From positions 1-59,811 of the forward strand of contig JAFGDQ010000038.1 of the NCBI GenBank assembly GCA_016932015.1: a DNA stretch of 59,811 nt. The letters run 5' to 3'. The position numbers and the translations under genes were made by a program. Positions 58,285-59,811 of the stretch are shown here, in pieces. The notes beneath the pieces are model-generated. The model had not been told where the DNA came from. It saw only the letters and a list, made by a program, of their open reading frames with translations, and made no database searches. The number at the start of each line of letters is the position of its first letter. The first letter of the stretch is position 1. Origin of the DNA: Spirochaetota bacterium. GTDB lineage: Bacteria > Spirochaetota > UBA4802 > JAFGDQ01.

Positions 58285-59325
58285 CTATTCAGCTGTAATA
58301 CTTACAGCAATACTGTTTATCATATCATCAACAGGTTCTATATATTTTAAATCAGTCATAAATATATAAGCCGAGAAATCATCCGGGAAAAGTGTCAGGT
58401 CAAGAGGAGCCTGGCTGTATGGACCGGAATCCGTACCGTTACACATCCATCCGATAAGGGTAAATGAGTAAGAGGACTGGATATTGTCAAGATCGATCAG
58501 CTCTGACTGGTACAGAAAAGCCGGTCTGTCATTGAAATACGTGTTTAAATTCAGTGAACGGTCTATTTCAAATAGCACTCTGAACTGGCGTATTGACTGA
58601 TCTTTTATTTGTCTCTGCACAGAGAGTTCATCCTGTTCTGAAGCGCCGGTTATACCGTCTACATCGGTATTTTCATAATATGCAATGGTACTCCAGTTTG
58701 GCAGCGCGTCGCCATCAAGGTCTGCTGTATCCGGAGGCGCAGCTTTATCGCAAACATAAATATTCTGAAAATTCGTTCCGGATGTATCTTCGAGCCAGCA
58801 GACATACGCAAAATCAGGTAATACATTTTCTTTTCCGTCAAAATTAAGATTTAGTTTAAAGCTGTCGGCACAGACACCCTGCAAATTGATTTTGTATTCA
58901 CTTTGTTCCGAGTTATTATTGATTGTAATGGCTGGAGTAAATATTCCCGTTGTTTGAGGCTGAAATGTCAGATCAAATTTAATTTTAGATGATGGTTCAA
59001 TTGTCTGCGGTAATGCAGGGAGTCCATTGAACACAAAGTTAGTGGAGTCAGAAACAGAAATGTTTGAAACTTCCAGATCAAGACTTCCATTGTTGTAAAT
59101 TTCCATAACAACAGTCTGTGGGCTGTCTCCGGTTTCCTGCTGGTCAAAGTGAAATGCCGGGCTATCGTGTTCATATCTTGTTGATTCTATCTGCACTTCA
59201 AGTAGAGGAGCCGGTGGAGTGACGGTTGAAGATGCACCGTTTTCATTTTTATCTATTCTGCAATTAATGTTCAGAAATAATGATGAAATTATTATACTCG
59301 TTATTACTGTGATTTTTATTTTCAT
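58285..59325 (-). CDS. Lipoprotein with Hydin-type domain
   Basis: A 346-residue protein with a relaxed lipobox LNINC (Cys22). Residues 60-150 resemble the Hydin/choice-of-anchor-D beta domain of the VWA lipoprotein (VVMEIYNNGSLDLEVSNISV, KFDLTFQPQTTGIFTPAI). The C-terminal 190 residues (Asp-rich, with DTADLDGDALPNW, a possible calcium-binding loop) have no recognised family. Probably surface or periplasmic. It is the last gene in the window. Confidence 0.72.
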   Translation of the reverse strand: MKIKITVITSIIISSLFLNINCRIDKNENGASSTVTPPAPLLEVQIESTRYEHDSPAFHFDQQETGDSPQTVVMEIYNNGSLDLEVSNISVSDSTNFVFNGLPALPQTIEPSSKIKFDLTFQPQTTGIFTPAITINNNSEQSEYKINLQGVCADSFKLNLNFDGKENVLPDFAYVCWLEDTSGTNFQNIYVCDKAAPPDTADLDGDALPNWSTIAYYENTDVDGITGASEQDELSVQRQIKDQSIRQFRVLFEIDRSLNLNTYFNDRPAFLYQSELIDLDNIQSSYSFTLIGWMCNGTDSGPYSQAPLDLTLFPDDFSAYIFMTDLKYIEPVDDMINSIAVSITAE

Positions 59326-59811
59326 GCGAATTGTCTTTTATATGATGGTCTTAACAGTCGAATGCAATGATATGTTCAGAAAGTCATTATTTGTATATTT
59401 TATATTTAACTTAACAGATGAGTGTATATTGATTACGGATTGAACTCAGTCATTTTTAGAAAAGTCAATAATTTTTTAAGTAATGATTCCGTCTTTTAAA
59501 ATCTGTTTGTTGAAGAAAATTCCTTAGCGGCATTTTAACTGTATAGAAAAAAATAATCCGGCAGTATTGCTGATTCGCGAAGCCGGGATTGTTATACGGA
59601 TATTCGAATTATAGTCCTTTCGGAGTTTGATTCTTTACGGAATTTTATTGCCGGAAAGGTTGCCGGATTACGGGCGTTAAGTTAAAAAGTTAAAATAGAT
59701 CAGGAATTATTTATATTATTATCTTATGGGAATCTCTAAAAATTAACCCTACTATACAAATTAATTGACTTAATCCAATAAGAATAATAATTATCCAACA
59801 AAAAGCAATAA
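59326..59811. other. Right-edge region without a recognisable gene
   Basis: 486 bases to the window edge. The part at 59540-59690 is richer in G and C with CCGG and GCCGG inverted bits (AATCCGGCAG ... CTGATTCGCGAAGCCGGG). No open frame or RNA family is recognised. It may contain the leader of the leftward lipoprotein gene and the promoter of a gene outside the window. Confidence 0.4.

Noticed and set aside
58212..58301. 29-codon frame near the last lipoprotein gene
   Set aside because: No ribosome-binding site, no conservation argument, and it runs into the antisense end of the neighbouring gene.

Overview
The window looks like a piece of an AT-rich, strictly anaerobic, diderm (outer-membrane-bearing) bacterium. 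Oxygen-sensitive chemistry is prominent: a glycyl radical enzyme with its activase, a B12-dependent carbon-skeleton mutase, a tungsten/molybdenum aldehyde ferredoxin oxidoreductase, a stand-alone NrdD-type glycyl radical segment and an AcsE/MtrH-like methyltransferase. A TonB-receptor-like barrel, an OmpA-family lipoprotein, an MlaF-type ATPase and an exosortase/PEP-CTERM pair point to an outer membrane. Several lipoproteins have relaxed lipoboxes (for example LTLQC, LNINC, VTTC), which fits a spirochaete or a relative. That assignment is inference only.

Region 1 (1-4867) is a phage-like cassette of tightly packed, often ATGA-overlapping small genes: amidase endolysin, putative holin, Zn-ribbon mini-proteins, a tiny membrane protein, a stand-alone NrdD C-terminal segment, a DUF721/DciA-like protein, a membrane-anchored lytic transglycosylase and a DUF5131 (phage Gp37/Gp68) protein. 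It ends at an AT-rich junction, followed by a chemoreceptor gene that has lost its 5' half (5126-6574).

Region 2 (7046-19495) is the most unusual part. A leftward operon encodes a glycyl radical enzyme (GRE), its activase, a fused glutamate-mutase-like E+S protein and a MutL/GlmL-type chaperone. Around it lie a TetR regulator, an SDR and two PF05977-like MFS exporters. The mutase keeps the arginines that hold two carboxylates (R67, R100, R149) but replaces the amino-group-binding Glu171 and Tyr177 with Pro and Trp. The GRE has its thiyl Cys491 and glycyl Gly829 but lacks the Cys-x-Glu base of dehydratases and lyases. I infer a non-amino dicarboxylate pathway, perhaps fumarate addition followed by carbon-skeleton rearrangement.

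Region 3 (19496-36924) is a block of redox genes: NuoF-like and NuoG/GltD-fusion electron-transfer subunits, four SDRs, a fumarate-reductase/ketosteroid-dehydrogenase-type flavoprotein, an Old Yellow Enzyme/2,4-dienoyl-CoA-reductase-type enzyme, an NTF2-fold protein, an aldehyde ferredoxin oxidoreductase and an NDP-forming acyl-CoA synthetase alpha-type subunit. The set resembles bile-acid or steroid (bai-like) alicyclic ring metabolism. The same palindrome (TTACTTA-ACGA-TAAGTAA) occurs upstream of both TetR/GRE and the NuoF block, so one TetR regulon may join regions 2 and 3. A GC-rich leader with a triple 14-nt repeat lies before the NuoF-like gene.

Region 4 (37044-59811) is mostly housekeeping and envelope genes: PEBP, a cyclophilin-FKBP fusion, NeuB-type synthase, a lone MshEN-like domain, IlvE, PilZ, MlaF-like ATPase, RsgA, OmpA lipoprotein, a TonB-receptor-like protein, RtcB plus archease split by a MITE-like element, an AcsE-like methyltransferase, a sugar phosphotransferase, an exosortase-EpsI fusion with a small Gly-rich PEP-CTERM protein, and two lipoproteins with Hydin/choice-of-anchor-D-like domains. 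No tRNA, rRNA or CRISPR array was recognised.
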